The translations under genes and the position numbers were made by a program. The notes under the pieces were generated by a model. That model did no database searches. It saw nothing but the letters and a program-made list of their open reading frames with translations, and was not told the origin of the DNA. Shown here one piece after another: positions 5,988-12,193 of a DNA stretch of 12,193 nucleotides. Numbering within the stretch: position 1 is the first letter of the stretch; each line of letters opens with the position of its first letter. The DNA is from Hydrogenophaga intermedia (GTDB lineage Bacteria > Pseudomonadota > Gammaproteobacteria > Burkholderiales > Burkholderiaceae_C), in the NCBI GenBank assembly GCA_945869245.1, contig CAMBOY010000067.1, positions 1 through 12,193 of the forward strand. The letters run 5' to 3'.

Positions 5988-6073
5988 AGGAAAGAACGGG
6001 TGAGACTGTGGGAAGCGACAATGGAGCCCATCGGGCCCGTGCAGGGCCGCATTGTGAACCCAGTCTTTGTGCC

Positions 6074-6883
6074 ATGGCGAATGACCTTGCGCTTTTTCTG
6101 CAACATCTGGTGAACCAACCGGCGGTGCTGGTGACCGTGGCCCACGGCCAAGGGTCCGTGCCCCGCGAGGACGGCGCCTGGATGGCGGTGTCACGCGACA
6201 AGGTATGGGGCACAGTCGGTGGGGGGCATTTGGAATGGCAAGCGATTGCGCAGGCCCGCGATCGCTTGGGCATTGCCAGTGCGCATTGGTCTCATGACAT
6301 GGCCTTGGGGCCGAGCCTCGGGCAGTGCTGCGGAGGCCGTGTGCGACTGTTGTTTGAGCCGCTGGCGGCCAGTCAGACGCAAGGCTTGGCCGAACGTTTG
6401 CGGCCGCTGGCTCGGCCGCTGGCGCTGTTTGGTGGTGGGCATGTGGGGCGGGCGATTGTCTCGGCGCTGGCGCCGTTGCCGTTTGCGGTGCGCTGGATCG
6501 ACAGCCGGGACGAGATTTTTCCCGATCAGGTGCCAGCCGATGTGGTGTGTGAGCACTCGGACCCAGTGCACGCCGCCGTGGCCGATGTGGCCGCGGGCTC
6601 GCGCGTGTTGATCATGAGCTTTTCGCACGCCGAAGACCTGGATGTGGTGCAAGCCTGCCTGCTGCGCCAGCGCGCGCAGGGCGATCTGCCGTTTGTGGGC
6701 TTGATTGGCAGCCAGACCAAATGGGCCACCTTCCGCAGCCGGCTGCGCCAGCGCGGCTTTGCCGATGCCGAGTTGGCACACATCACCTGCCCGATTGGAG
6801 TGCCAGGCATTGTCGGCAAACAGCCGGCGGTGATTGCCGCTGCGGTGGCCGCACAGTTGTTGATGTTGGACACATCTCCATAA
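6074..6883 (+). CDS. xdhC: Xanthine dehydrogenase accessory protein XdhC
   Basis: The 269-residue protein should bind molybdenum cofactor, aid its sulfuration and insert it into XdhB. It is not part of the final enzyme. The N-terminal XdhC/CoxI domain shows GQGSVPREDGAWMAV (25-39), GTVGGGHLEW (46-55) and a GQCCGGRV segment with the Cys85-Cys86 pair. The C-terminal Rossmann-type domain shows ALFGGGHVGRAI (117-128), MSFSHAEDLD, FVGLIGSQTKWATF (207-220) and GIVGKQPAVIAAAVAAQLL. The ATG at 6074 is chosen because MANDLALFLQHLV is the expected opening; a GTG at 6008 would add 22 residues without family likeness. The ribosome site is weak. The gene precedes xdhA by 91 bases. In many clusters xdhC is last (xdhABC), so this order is a variation. 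Confidence 0.93.
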   Translation: MANDLALFLQHLVNQPAVLVTVAHGQGSVPREDGAWMAVSRDKVWGTVGGGHLEWQAIAQARDRLGIASAHWSHDMALGPSLGQCCGGRVRLLFEPLAASQTQGLAERLRPLARPLALFGGGHVGRAIVSALAPLPFAVRWIDSRDEIFPDQVPADVVCEHSDPVHAAVADVAAGSRVLIMSFSHAEDLDVVQACLLRQRAQGDLPFVGLIGSQTKWATFRSRLRQRGFADAELAHITCPIGVPGIVGKQPAVIAAAVAAQLLMLDTSP

Positions 6884-6974
6884 GCCCTGCGGTATGGCGC
6901 CCATAATAAAAATCCCATAAAGCGGCAAAAAAAATAAAATGCGGGTTTTGGCTCAGATTCCCCACCCCCGCACC
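6884..6974 (+). promoter_or_regulatory. A/T-rich leader of xdhA, possible promoter
   Basis: This gap between xdhC and xdhA contains the only strongly A/T-rich stretch of the window (about 6900-6940), with CATAATAAAAA and a run of eight A followed by TAAAA. It could hold an internal promoter or a standby region for ribosome loading. I found no convincing -35/-10 pair and no TGTATACA box. An in-frame ATG at 6939 right after the A-run is an alternative xdhA start. Confidence 0.3.
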
Positions 6975-8450
6975 ATGACCCAAGTCACCAACACTGTGCG
7001 CTTTGTGCTCGACGGCCGCATCGTCGAAGCCCAGGGCGAACGCCGCACCACCACCGTTCTCGACTACCTGCGCGAACAGCTCCACCGCACCGGCACCAAG
7101 GAGGGCTGCGCCGAAGGCGACTGCGGCGCCTGTGTGGTGATGGTGGGTGAACTCAACGACGCCGGCAACGCGGTGAACTATGTGCCGGTCAACGCCTGCA
7201 TCCAGCTGCTGCCCACGCTCGACGGCAAATCGGTCAAAACGGTGGAGAGCCTGAAAAAGCCCGATGGCACCTTGCACCCGGTGCAAGACGAGATGATCAA
7301 GTGCCACGGCTCGCAGTGCGGTTTTTGCACCCCCGGCATTGTCATGAGCCTGGTCAACTTGGTGCAGGTGGTGCCACAGCCCAATCGCCAGCAAATCACC
7401 GATTCGCTCTCGGGCAATTTGTGTCGCTGCACCGGCTACAAGCCCATCATCGACGCCGCCACCAAGGCGTGTGCGCGCAAGGCCGACTTGCCCATCGACG
7501 ACCAAGCCGATATCCCTCTGCTCAAGGACATTGCCCGCAGCAAGGTGCCCACGCTCAGTCTAGACGGCGACATCATTGTGCAGCCGGTGGTGCGCACCAA
7601 GAAGGGCAACGAATTTGTGTCGCCCGCCACCTTGGCCGAGGTGGCCGACTATCTGGTGAAAAACCCAAGCACCACTCTGCTGGCCGGCAGCACCGAAATT
7701 GGCCTGCAGGTCAACAAGCAGTTCAAGCGGCCTGAGCACATCATGTACCTGGGCAACGTGGCTGAATTGAAGCGTGTGACCGACACACCCAAGGCGTGGC
7801 GCATGGGTGCAACGGTGTCGCTGACGCAGGTCGAAGCCCTGATTGCCGAGGCCTATCCCGACTTTGCCGAGGTGCTGCGCCGCTTCGGCTCGCCGCCGAT
7901 CCGCTCCACCGCGACGCTGGCCGGCAACATCGCCAACGGCTCGCCGATTGGCGACTCCATGCCCTGCCTGATGGCGCTGGGTGCCACGCTGGTGCTGCGC
8001 CGTGGCGACAAGAACCGCACGGTGGCGCTCGACCAGTTCTACACCGGTCAAAAGAGCAACGTGCTGCAGCCCGGCGAGTTCATCGAAGCCATTGAATGCC
8101 CGAAGCCCGTGGCCGGCCAAGTGTTTCGCGCCCACAAGGTCAGTAAGCGGTTTGAGCAGGACATCTCAGCCACCTGCGCGGCCATTACCTACTCGCTCAA
8201 GGCCGGCAAGCTCAGCGGTGTGAAGCTGGCCTACAACGGCCTGGCTCCCTCGCCCTGCCGCGCGCCCAAGCTCGAAGCGGTGCTCGAGGGCAAGGCGCCC
8301 ACTGATGTGACGGCGGCCGACCTGGACGCGGCGATTGCCGCCAGCTTTGTGGCGCGCGACGGTTTGCGCGCCACCTGGGCCTACCGCTCGCTGGTGGCCC
8401 GCAACCTGGTTTTGGAATTCATCGAAGAGCATACGCCGGAGGTGGCATAA
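6975..8450 (+). CDS. xdhA: Xanthine dehydrogenase small subunit (2Fe-2S and FAD)
   Basis: The 491-residue subunit carries electrons from the molybdenum site to NAD+. Residues 1-160 hold two [2Fe-2S] centres. The plant-type one shows GCAEGDCGACVV (C45, C50, C53) plus C75 in NACIQLLP. The second shows HGSQCGFCTPG (C115, C118) and NLCRCTGYKPI (C150, C152). From about 212 on it is the FAD domain, with TLLAGSTEIGLQVNKQ, GSPPIRSTATLAGNIANGSP near 306-325, and a C-terminal CO-dehydrogenase-flavoprotein-like domain. The length and fused Fe-S/FAD layout match the two-subunit bacterial XDH. The ATG at 6975 (MTQVTNTVRFVLDG) is preferred on family grounds; the ATG at 6939 would add 12 residues. Neither has a clear ribosome site. 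The stop TAA at 8448-8450 directly abuts the ATG of xdhB. Confidence 0.95.
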   Translation: MTQVTNTVRFVLDGRIVEAQGERRTTTVLDYLREQLHRTGTKEGCAEGDCGACVVMVGELNDAGNAVNYVPVNACIQLLPTLDGKSVKTVESLKKPDGTLHPVQDEMIKCHGSQCGFCTPGIVMSLVNLVQVVPQPNRQQITDSLSGNLCRCTGYKPIIDAATKACARKADLPIDDQADIPLLKDIARSKVPTLSLDGDIIVQPVVRTKKGNEFVSPATLAEVADYLVKNPSTTLLAGSTEIGLQVNKQFKRPEHIMYLGNVAELKRVTDTPKAWRMGATVSLTQVEALIAEAYPDFAEVLRRFGSPPIRSTATLAGNIANGSPIGDSMPCLMALGATLVLRRGDKNRTVALDQFYTGQKSNVLQPGEFIEAIECPKPVAGQVFRAHKVSKRFEQDISATCAAITYSLKAGKLSGVKLAYNGLAPSPCRAPKLEAVLEGKAPTDVTAADLDAAIAASFVARDGLRATWAYRSLVARNLVLEFIEEHTPEVA

Positions 8451-10808
8451 ATGAACGCGCCCATCAACATCAAAAACCTGCTGCCCGTCACCCACGTCCA
8501 GCAGGGCGCAGACATCGTGCACGAATCCGCGCACTTGCATGTGACCGGCGGGGCCACCTACACCGACGACATGCCGGAAGTCGCTGGCACGCTGTACGCG
8601 GCCCTTATCAAATCGCCAGTGGCGCACGGTGAGCTGATTGGCGATGGCATCGACCGCGACGTCATCCTGAAAGAGCACGGCGTGGTGGCGGTGTTCACGG
8701 CGCGGGATATTCCGGGCGAGAACAACTGCGGCCCCATCGTGCACGACGACCCCTTCCTCGCCGATGGCAAGGTCGAGTTTCTCGGCCAAGCGGTGGCGGT
8801 GGTGGTGGCGCGCGACATGCTCTACGCCCGCGAAGCCGCCGCCAAGGCCCAGGTGCTGGTCAAGGAGCTCAAGCCGATTCTGACCATTGAAGAAGCGCTC
8901 GACGCCCAGAGTTTTGTGATGCCGGCCAAAGGCATTGTGCGCGGTGACGCCGCCGCTGCCATCGCCGCCGCGCCGCACACAATCCAGGGCACCACCCGCA
9001 CCGGCCAGCAAGAGCAGTTCTACCTCGAAGGCCAGATCACTTATGCCGTGCCCAAAGAAGACGGCCAGCTCACGCTGTATGTGTCGACCCAGCACCCCGA
9101 CGGCAACCAGCGCGAAGCCGCTCACGCGTTGAACCTGCACACCAACGATGTGGAAGTGATTTGCCGCCGCATGGGCGGTGGCTTTGGTGGCAAGGAAGGC
9201 AATGCCAGCATCTTCAGCCAGAGCGCTGCCTTGGCGGCGTTCAAACTACAAAAGCCGGTCAAGCTGCGCGTGCACCGCGACGACGACATGATGATCACCG
9301 GCAAGCGCCACGATTTCCGCATCGATTACACCGTGGGCTTTGACGACAACGGCCGCATCCTGGGGGCCGACATCATGTTGGCTTCGCGTTGTGGCTACAG
9401 CACCGATTATTCGGGTCCGGTCAACGACCGCGCCTGTTTGCACATCGACAACTGCTACCACATCCCGGCACTCAAGCTCATCAGCCACCGCTGCAAAACC
9501 AACACCCAAAGCGCCACCGCTTTCCGCGGCTTTGGTGGCCCGCAAGGCATGTTTGGCATTGAGACCGTGATCGACGAAATCGCCGCCACACTGGGCAAAG
9601 ACCCGCTGGAGGTGCGCAAGCTCAATCTTTACAAAGATCCGGCTGTCAGTGGTTCAATCGACACCATGACCACCCAGTACAACCAGCTGATCGAAGACTG
9701 GGTGGGCGACAAGGTGATTGCACAGTTGGAGGTTGAGTCTCAGTACGCCGAGCGCCGCGCCCAAGTGCAGGCCTTTAACGCCAAGAGCAAAAGCCGCAAA
9801 CGCGGCTTGGCTTTGGTGCCACTGAAGTTCGGCATCAGCTTCACCGCCACGCACCTGAACCAGGGCGGCGCGCTGTTGGTGATTTACATGGATGGCTCGG
9901 TCAGCTGCAACCACGGTGGCACCGAAATGGGCCAGGGCCTCAACACCAAGATGGCGCAGGTGTGCGCCGACGGTTTGGGCATCAGCGTCGACAAAGTGCG
10001 CATCACCGCCACCGATTCGCAAAAAGTGCCCAACGCCTCGGCCACCTCCGCCTCCAGCGGTGCCGACATCAACGGCGCAGCCATCATGAACGCCACCGCA
10101 CAAATGCGCGAGCGCTTAACGCCGGTGGCGGCGCGCATGCTCGGCTGCACGCCTGATGCCGTGACTTTTGCCAACAACGCCGCGCACGGTGGTGGCCAAT
10201 CGGTGGAATGGGCAGCTGTGACCAAACAGGCCTGGCTCGACCGCGTGGGCCTGTCGGTCACGGGCTTTTACATGACGCCCGAAATCAAGTACGACTTCAC
10301 CACCCTCAACGGCCGCGCGTTTTATTACTACTGCTACGGCGCAGCGGTGAGCGAGGTCGAGATCGACACCCGCACCGGCGAGTGGTGGCTCAAGGGCGTG
10401 GACATCGTGCACGACGTGGGTCGCAGCATCAACCCCGCGCTGGACAAGGGCCAGATCGAAGGCGCTTATGTGCAAGGCATGGGTTGGCTGACCATGGAAG
10501 AGTGCATTTGGGACAAAAAGGGCAAACTGCTCACCCACGGCCCCAGCACCTACAAGATCCCGGTGGCCGGCGATGTGCCCGAGCACTTCAACGTGACGCT
10601 GTTCGACAACGCCAACCTCAAGCCCACGCCCTTCCACAGCAAGGCCACTGGCGAGCCGCCGCTGATGCTGGGCCTCTCTGCCTTCTTCGCGCTCAAGGAC
10701 GCGGTGGCGGCCAGTGCGGGCCACCAGGCGGTGGTGCGGATGGAGGCGCCGGCGACGCCTGAGCGCATCCTGCTGGCGTGTGAGGCCGCCAAAGCCGCCG
10801 CAGCTTAA
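8451..10808 (+). CDS. xdhB: Xanthine dehydrogenase molybdenum-binding (large) subunit
   Basis: The 785-residue subunit binds molybdopterin and oxidises hypoxanthine to xanthine and xanthine to urate, the first step of this pathway. Motifs in order: the a/b hammerhead domain with VTGGATYTDDMPE near the N-terminus, RMGGGFGGKE (240-249), DDDMMITGKRHDF, TAFRGFGGPQGM with the substrate-contact Arg at 359, HGGTEMGQGLNTKMAQ from 488, and TGEPPLMLG with the catalytic Glu at 735. These match the XDH family, as distinct from CO dehydrogenase or aldehyde oxidoreductases, and the length is usual. A GGAGG ribosome site (8438-8442) inside the end of xdhA precedes the ATG by eight bases, and the two genes abut without a gap, so their translation is coupled. 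A strong hairpin follows 13 bases after the stop. The enzyme is cytoplasmic. Confidence 0.96.
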   Translation: MNAPINIKNLLPVTHVQQGADIVHESAHLHVTGGATYTDDMPEVAGTLYAALIKSPVAHGELIGDGIDRDVILKEHGVVAVFTARDIPGENNCGPIVHDDPFLADGKVEFLGQAVAVVVARDMLYAREAAAKAQVLVKELKPILTIEEALDAQSFVMPAKGIVRGDAAAAIAAAPHTIQGTTRTGQQEQFYLEGQITYAVPKEDGQLTLYVSTQHPDGNQREAAHALNLHTNDVEVICRRMGGGFGGKEGNASIFSQSAALAAFKLQKPVKLRVHRDDDMMITGKRHDFRIDYTVGFDDNGRILGADIMLASRCGYSTDYSGPVNDRACLHIDNCYHIPALKLISHRCKTNTQSATAFRGFGGPQGMFGIETVIDEIAATLGKDPLEVRKLNLYKDPAVSGSIDTMTTQYNQLIEDWVGDKVIAQLEVESQYAERRAQVQAFNAKSKSRKRGLALVPLKFGISFTATHLNQGGALLVIYMDGSVSCNHGGTEMGQGLNTKMAQVCADGLGISVDKVRITATDSQKVPNASATSASSGADINGAAIMNATAQMRERLTPVAARMLGCTPDAVTFANNAAHGGGQSVEWAAVTKQAWLDRVGLSVTGFYMTPEIKYDFTTLNGRAFYYYCYGAAVSEVEIDTRTGEWWLKGVDIVHDVGRSINPALDKGQIEGAYVQGMGWLTMEECIWDKKGKLLTHGPSTYKIPVAGDVPEHFNVTLFDNANLKPTPFHSKATGEPPLMLGLSAFFALKDAVAASAGHQAVVRMEAPATPERILLACEAAKAAAA

Positions 10809-10821
10809 GGCCGCAGGCGAT

Positions 10822-10854
10822 CAAGCTCTGGGAGGGCATCGATCCCAGAGCTTG
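10822..10854 (+). terminator. Strong 12-bp hairpin after xdhB
   Basis: CAAGCTCTGGGA (10822-10833) and TCCCAGAGCTTG (10843-10854) form a perfect 12-bp stem with a 9-base loop, 13 bases after the xdhB stop. No T-run follows, so termination may depend on other factors, or the hairpin may protect the xdh mRNA 3' end. It separates xdhCAB from the puuD promoter region. Confidence 0.65.
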
Positions 10855-10879
10855 CAGTGGCGACACAACTGTATACAAT
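10852..10879 (+). promoter_or_regulatory. Candidate puuD promoter
   Basis: TTGCAG (10852-10857) and TACAAT (10874-10879), spaced 16 bases apart, resemble -35 and -10 elements of a sigma-70 promoter. The -10 box is good and the -35 is weak. The -10 overlaps the TGTATACA palindrome, which fits repression by steric block. This is a prediction by eye. Confidence 0.4.
10867..10877. promoter_or_regulatory. Candidate GntR operator, copy 2
   Basis: AACTGTATACA is identical to 4981-4991 in the gntR/hiuH region. It contains the palindrome TGTATACA at 10870-10877 and lies 104 bases before the puuD start. This repeat links puuD to the divergent urate genes about 5.9 kb away; binding by the GntR protein is inferred. 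Confidence 0.6.
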
Positions 10880-10889
10880 CACACGCATC

Positions 10890-10931
10890 GGTCGCAGCGG
10901 AGCCCAAGGGTCAGCACCCTTGTTCGCGACC
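10890..10931 (+). repeat. Nested inverted repeats in the puuD leader
   Basis: An inner stem CAAGGGT/ACCCTTG (10905-10911 and 10916-10922, loop CAGC) is enclosed by GGTCGC/GCGACC (10890-10895 and 10926-10931). It would form a compact structure in the 5' leader between the promoter candidate and the puuD ribosome site (GGAG, 10969-10972). Confidence 0.5.
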
Positions 10932-10981
10932 CATGACTGCTTACAGCGCCCGCAGTGGTGAGCAGCTTGGAGAGCACTGGC

Positions 10982-12190
10982 ATGGAAGCGTATCTTCTGG
11001 ACTGGGCCAACTTGCTGTTGCGTTGGGTGCACGTCATCACCGCCATCGCTTGGATTGGCTCCTCGTTCTACTTTGTCTTTCTGGACAACAACCTACAAAA
11101 ACCCGAGTCGCCCGACTTGTTGGAAAAAGGTGTGGGTGGTGCCATGTGGGCCGTGCACGGCGGCGGTTTTTACAACCCCCAGAAGTACATGGTGGCCCCC
11201 AAAAAGATCCACACCAAATTGCATTGGTTTTACTGGGAGAGTTACTCCACCTGGCTCAGCGGTTTTGCGCTGTTCACGGTGATGTACCTCTACAACGCCA
11301 GCACCTTCTTGATCGACAAGTCCCTGATGGACTGGACGCCGGCGGTGGCGGGGTCGGTCGCAGTGGGCTTGTTGGTAGCTTTTTGGCTGGTGTACGACAC
11401 CATCTGCCGCCTGTTTGGCTTTCGCCAGAATGGCGAGCTGATCGTGGCAGGCCTGATGATTGTGGTGGTGGCTTTTTCGTCGTGGCTGGCTAATGAGCTG
11501 TTTGCCGGGCGCGCGGCCTTTTTGTTGGTGGGGGCGATGATTGCCACCGCCATGAGCGCCAATGTGTTTTTCTGGATCATCCCAGGTCAGCGCAAGGTCG
11601 TGGCCGCCATGACCAGTGGCCAGCCCTACGACGCCAACGCTCTGGCCATTCACGGCAAGCGCGGCAAGCAGCGCAGTGTGCACAACACCTATTTCACGCT
11701 GCCCGTGATCTTTGCGATGCTGAGCAACCACTACAGCTTTCTCTATACACACGAACACCGCTGGCTGCTGTTGTTTGTGATGATGTTGGCCGGGGCCTTG
11801 ATTCGCCAGTTTTTTGTGCAGCGCCATGGCTACCACTTGGGGCGCGCAGCCAACCCATGGCCATTTGCGGCGGTGGGGGTGGTGATGTTGCTGGGTCTGA
11901 TTGTCTGGACGCGTCCGGCACCCGTGGCACCGGTGGCGGTGCCGCCGGTGGTGGAGTTTCAGCGTGTGGCGGTGGTGATGGAGCAGCGCTGTGTGATGTG
12001 CCATGGCGAGGCCATGCAATCCAAGGGTGTGCGGCTGGATTCGCCGGCGCTCATGAAGCAACACGCGCAGGCGGTGTACCAGCAGACGGTGGTGACGCGC
12101 CAGATGCCGATGAACAACGCCACCGGGATCACCGAAGAGGAGCGTGCGCTGATTGGGCAGTGGTTTAAGACGGGCGCTGCTGTGGACTGA
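10982..12190 (+). CDS. puuD: Urate hydroxylase/oxidase PuuD, membrane protein with C-terminal cytochrome c domain
   Basis: The 402-residue protein oxidises urate to 5-hydroxyisourate, feeding HiuH. Unlike uricase, this class passes electrons to a cytochrome c domain and the respiratory chain, not directly to oxygen. The N-terminus MEAYLLDWANLLLRWVHVI and IAWIGSSFYFVFLDN are diagnostic of PuuD. About seven or eight hydrophobic segments can be seen between residues 8 and 310, with conserved histidines such as H17, H59, H77 and H81. A proline/valine-rich linker (about 311-323) leads to a haem c domain with CVMCH (C337, C340, H341) and a MPMNN segment (375-379) that can supply the axial Met. The start at 10982 has a GGAG site nine bases upstream; a GTG at 10955 is possible but lacks support. 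It lies 173 bases after xdhB behind its own promoter candidate and operator-like box. The gene is complete, with its stop just inside the window. Confidence 0.95.
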   Translation: MEAYLLDWANLLLRWVHVITAIAWIGSSFYFVFLDNNLQKPESPDLLEKGVGGAMWAVHGGGFYNPQKYMVAPKKIHTKLHWFYWESYSTWLSGFALFTVMYLYNASTFLIDKSLMDWTPAVAGSVAVGLLVAFWLVYDTICRLFGFRQNGELIVAGLMIVVVAFSSWLANELFAGRAAFLLVGAMIATAMSANVFFWIIPGQRKVVAAMTSGQPYDANALAIHGKRGKQRSVHNTYFTLPVIFAMLSNHYSFLYTHEHRWLLLFVMMLAGALIRQFFVQRHGYHLGRAANPWPFAAVGVVMLLGLIVWTRPAPVAPVAVPPVVEFQRVAVVMEQRCVMCHGEAMQSKGVRLDSPALMKQHAQAVYQQTVVTRQMPMNNATGITEEERALIGQWFKTGAAVD

Positions 12191-12193
12191 CGC

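Noticed and set aside
6008..6073. Earlier GTG start for xdhC
   Set aside because: It adds 22 residues unlike the family. The ATG at 6074 gives the normal N-terminus.
5988..6073. Possible regulatory elements between the lipoprotein gene and xdhC
   Set aside because: The gap should contain divergent promoters, but I found no convincing -10/-35 pair, operator box or hairpin beyond a short CGGGCCCG palindrome.
8166..9140. 324-residue minus-strand open frame opposite xdhA/xdhB
   Set aside because: No motifs are seen and it spans the junction of two well-supported genes; it is a G/C-bias artefact.
10953..10979. CAGTG/CACTG pair around the puuD ribosome site as a sequestering hairpin
   Set aside because: The stem is only 5 bp with a 17-base loop, which is expected by chance.
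10955..10981. Earlier GTG start for puuD
   Set aside because: The PuuD family begins with MEAYLLDW, and GGAG at 10969-10972 is correctly spaced for the ATG at 10982.
11093..12064. 323-residue minus-strand open frame opposite puuD
   Set aside because: It is His/Gln-rich, low in complexity and lies over a well-supported PuuD reading frame.

Overview
The window is a purine (urate) catabolism locus from a high-GC betaproteobacterium. It looks most like the order Burkholderiales, family Comamonadaceae. That placement is inferred from the gene complement (urate oxidase of the PuuD type, PuuE-type allantoinase, a UraD-AllC fusion), the strong G/C bias at third codon positions, and a G/C-rich palindromic repeat of a kind I associate with that family. 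No ribosomal or tRNA gene is present to confirm it.

Left half, minus strand (4954 down to 1): one tightly packed operon that reads GntR/FCD regulator, puuE (allantoinase), a periplasmic ABC-type binding protein, a fused uraD-allC gene, and an M20-family metallohydrolase that runs off the window. Junctions are ATGA overlaps (gntR/puuE and allC/M20) or short gaps of 23 and 19 bases.

Right half, mostly plus strand: hiuH (5038-5391) is divergent from gntR. A convergent small proline/alanine-rich lipoprotein gene follows (5987-5436, minus). Then come xdhC, xdhA and xdhB (6074-10808), a strong hairpin after xdhB, and puuD (10982-12190).

Together the genes cover hypoxanthine/xanthine to urate (XdhAB, with XdhC for cofactor insertion), urate to 5-hydroxyisourate (PuuD), to OHCU (HiuH), to S-allantoin (UraD domain), to allantoate (PuuE), and onward to the ureidoglycine/ureidoglycolate level with ammonia release (AllC domain). 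A ureidoglycolate-processing enzyme is not visible; it may lie beyond the left edge.

Regulation: the 11-base string AACTGTATACA, containing the palindrome TGTATACA, occurs twice, once between gntR and hiuH and once before puuD. I did not see it before the xdh genes. It is the best candidate operator for the GntR protein. The most unusual features are an in-frame copy of a dispersed G/C palindromic repeat inside the AllC domain, the UraD-AllC fusion itself, paired hairpins that each hold the stop codon of one of two convergent genes, and hairpin-rich leaders of hiuH and puuD. No gene-free stretch exceeds 300 bases; the largest is 10809-10981. I saw no RNA genes, CRISPR arrays, insertion sequences or origins.
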